Below are positions 32,825 to 32,987 of a stretch of DNA of 32,987 bases, in pieces; position 1 is the first letter of the stretch; each line of letters starts with the position of its first letter. The notes beneath the pieces were generated by a model that saw only the letters and a list, made by a program, of their open reading frames with translations, was not told the origin of the DNA and searched no databases. This DNA is from Bacteroidota bacterium (GTDB taxonomy: Bacteria; Bacteroidota; Bacteroidia; Bacteroidales; PUMT01), in contig PWHJ01000191.1 in assembly GCA_003554865.1 (NCBI GenBank), positions 1 to 32,987 of the forward strand. The letters are read 5' to 3'. The position numbers were made by a program, and so were the translations under genes.

Positions 32825-32987
32825 GTGTCATGTCAAGCGTGAATTGACGGATATAAACGATGCAGTTTTACCCTTGCCTGATCAGTCGTAAACTGCCATT
32901 TTATCTTGGCCTTTTTGTTGTTTCTGTGATTTTGCCAGGCTTTTACTTCTGCTTTGACCATATTTATCTTATCAATTCTTTTGTTTA
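32825..32987 (-). mobile_element. IS630-family element end (runs off the window)
   Basis: The element is recognised from its transposase C-terminus, which ends at 32833. Its boundary is placed next to the TA at 32823-32824 because IS630/Tc1 elements insert at TA and nucleotidyltransferase-like sequence begins right there. The other end and the inverted repeats lie outside the window, so the exact border is inferred. Confidence 0.55.
32833..32987 (-). CDS. IS630-family transposase, C-terminal part
   Basis: The frame is open from the right window edge for about 50 codons to a TGA at 32835-32833. The peptide has MVKAEVKAWQNHRNNKK, then IKWQFTTDQARVKLHRLYP. This is the characteristic C-terminus of IS630 transposases, which commonly end in an EVxAWxxxRN...WxFTTxDARIKLxxLYP pattern. 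The DDE catalytic residues lie upstream, outside the window. It ends a few bases before the disrupted nucleotidyltransferase gene on the same strand. Confidence 0.82.
   Translation of the reverse strand, partial: NKRIDKINMVKAEVKAWQNHRNNKKAKIKWQFTTDQARVKLHRLYPSIHA

Overview
The window looks like a chromosomal segment of a member of the Bacteroidota, probably Bacteroidales or Marinilabiliales-like. The evidence is a SusC/SusD pair, many boxes matching the Bacteroidota -7 promoter element TAnnTTTG, few Shine-Dalgarno sequences, FISUMP and GT117/DUF2723 families, and the order rplM-rpsI-rpsB-tsf-pyrH-frr. The genus cannot be named from the sequence alone. No tRNA, rRNA or CRISPR array was seen.

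Left part (1-7.7 kb, accessory). A minus-strand exported lipoprotein of the peptidase C26 (class I glutamine amidotransferase-like) family ends in a clear terminator. It diverges, across a 626-bp AT-rich spacer with hairpins and a dyad, from a susC/susD nutrient-uptake pair. A coding-looking 3' remnant of another gene and an intrinsic terminator follow susD. Next is a secreted protein that resembles the N-terminal half of a TlpA-type protein but has no thioredoxin domain.

Middle part (7.7-27.2 kb, mostly core). gmhA, a FISUMP lipoprotein and comM form a minus-strand operon. A small membrane protein, mutL and two rhomboid proteases form a plus-strand operon. These are followed by a threonine/serine dehydratase (minus), dapD-tsaC (plus), rpsP-rimM (minus), dnaE and trxA (plus), and the minus-strand translation cluster rplM-rpsI-rpsB-tsf, terminator, pyrH-frr. 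S16 and S2 both carry very long charged, low-complexity C-terminal tails. The rpsI-rpsB spacer contains mutually exclusive hairpins, and the pyrH -7 box sits inside a perfect 9-bp dyad.

Right part (27.4-33 kb, becoming degenerate). A 3-methyladenine DNA glycosylase with a good -33/-7 promoter is followed by a GT117/DUF2723 membrane glycosyltransferase. Translationally coupled to that is a polysaccharide deacetylase gene broken by two homopolymer frameshifts. Then come about four copies of a 32-33 bp tandem repeat, a nucleotidyltransferase gene whose first codons appear displaced, and the C-terminal end of an IS630-family transposase running off the window. I read the last two as an IS630 insertion into the 5' end of the nucleotidyltransferase gene.

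I did not find a convincing new multi-gene system. The best leads are the switch-like rpsB leader, the pyrH promoter dyad, the doubly frameshifted deacetylase and the IS630 junction.
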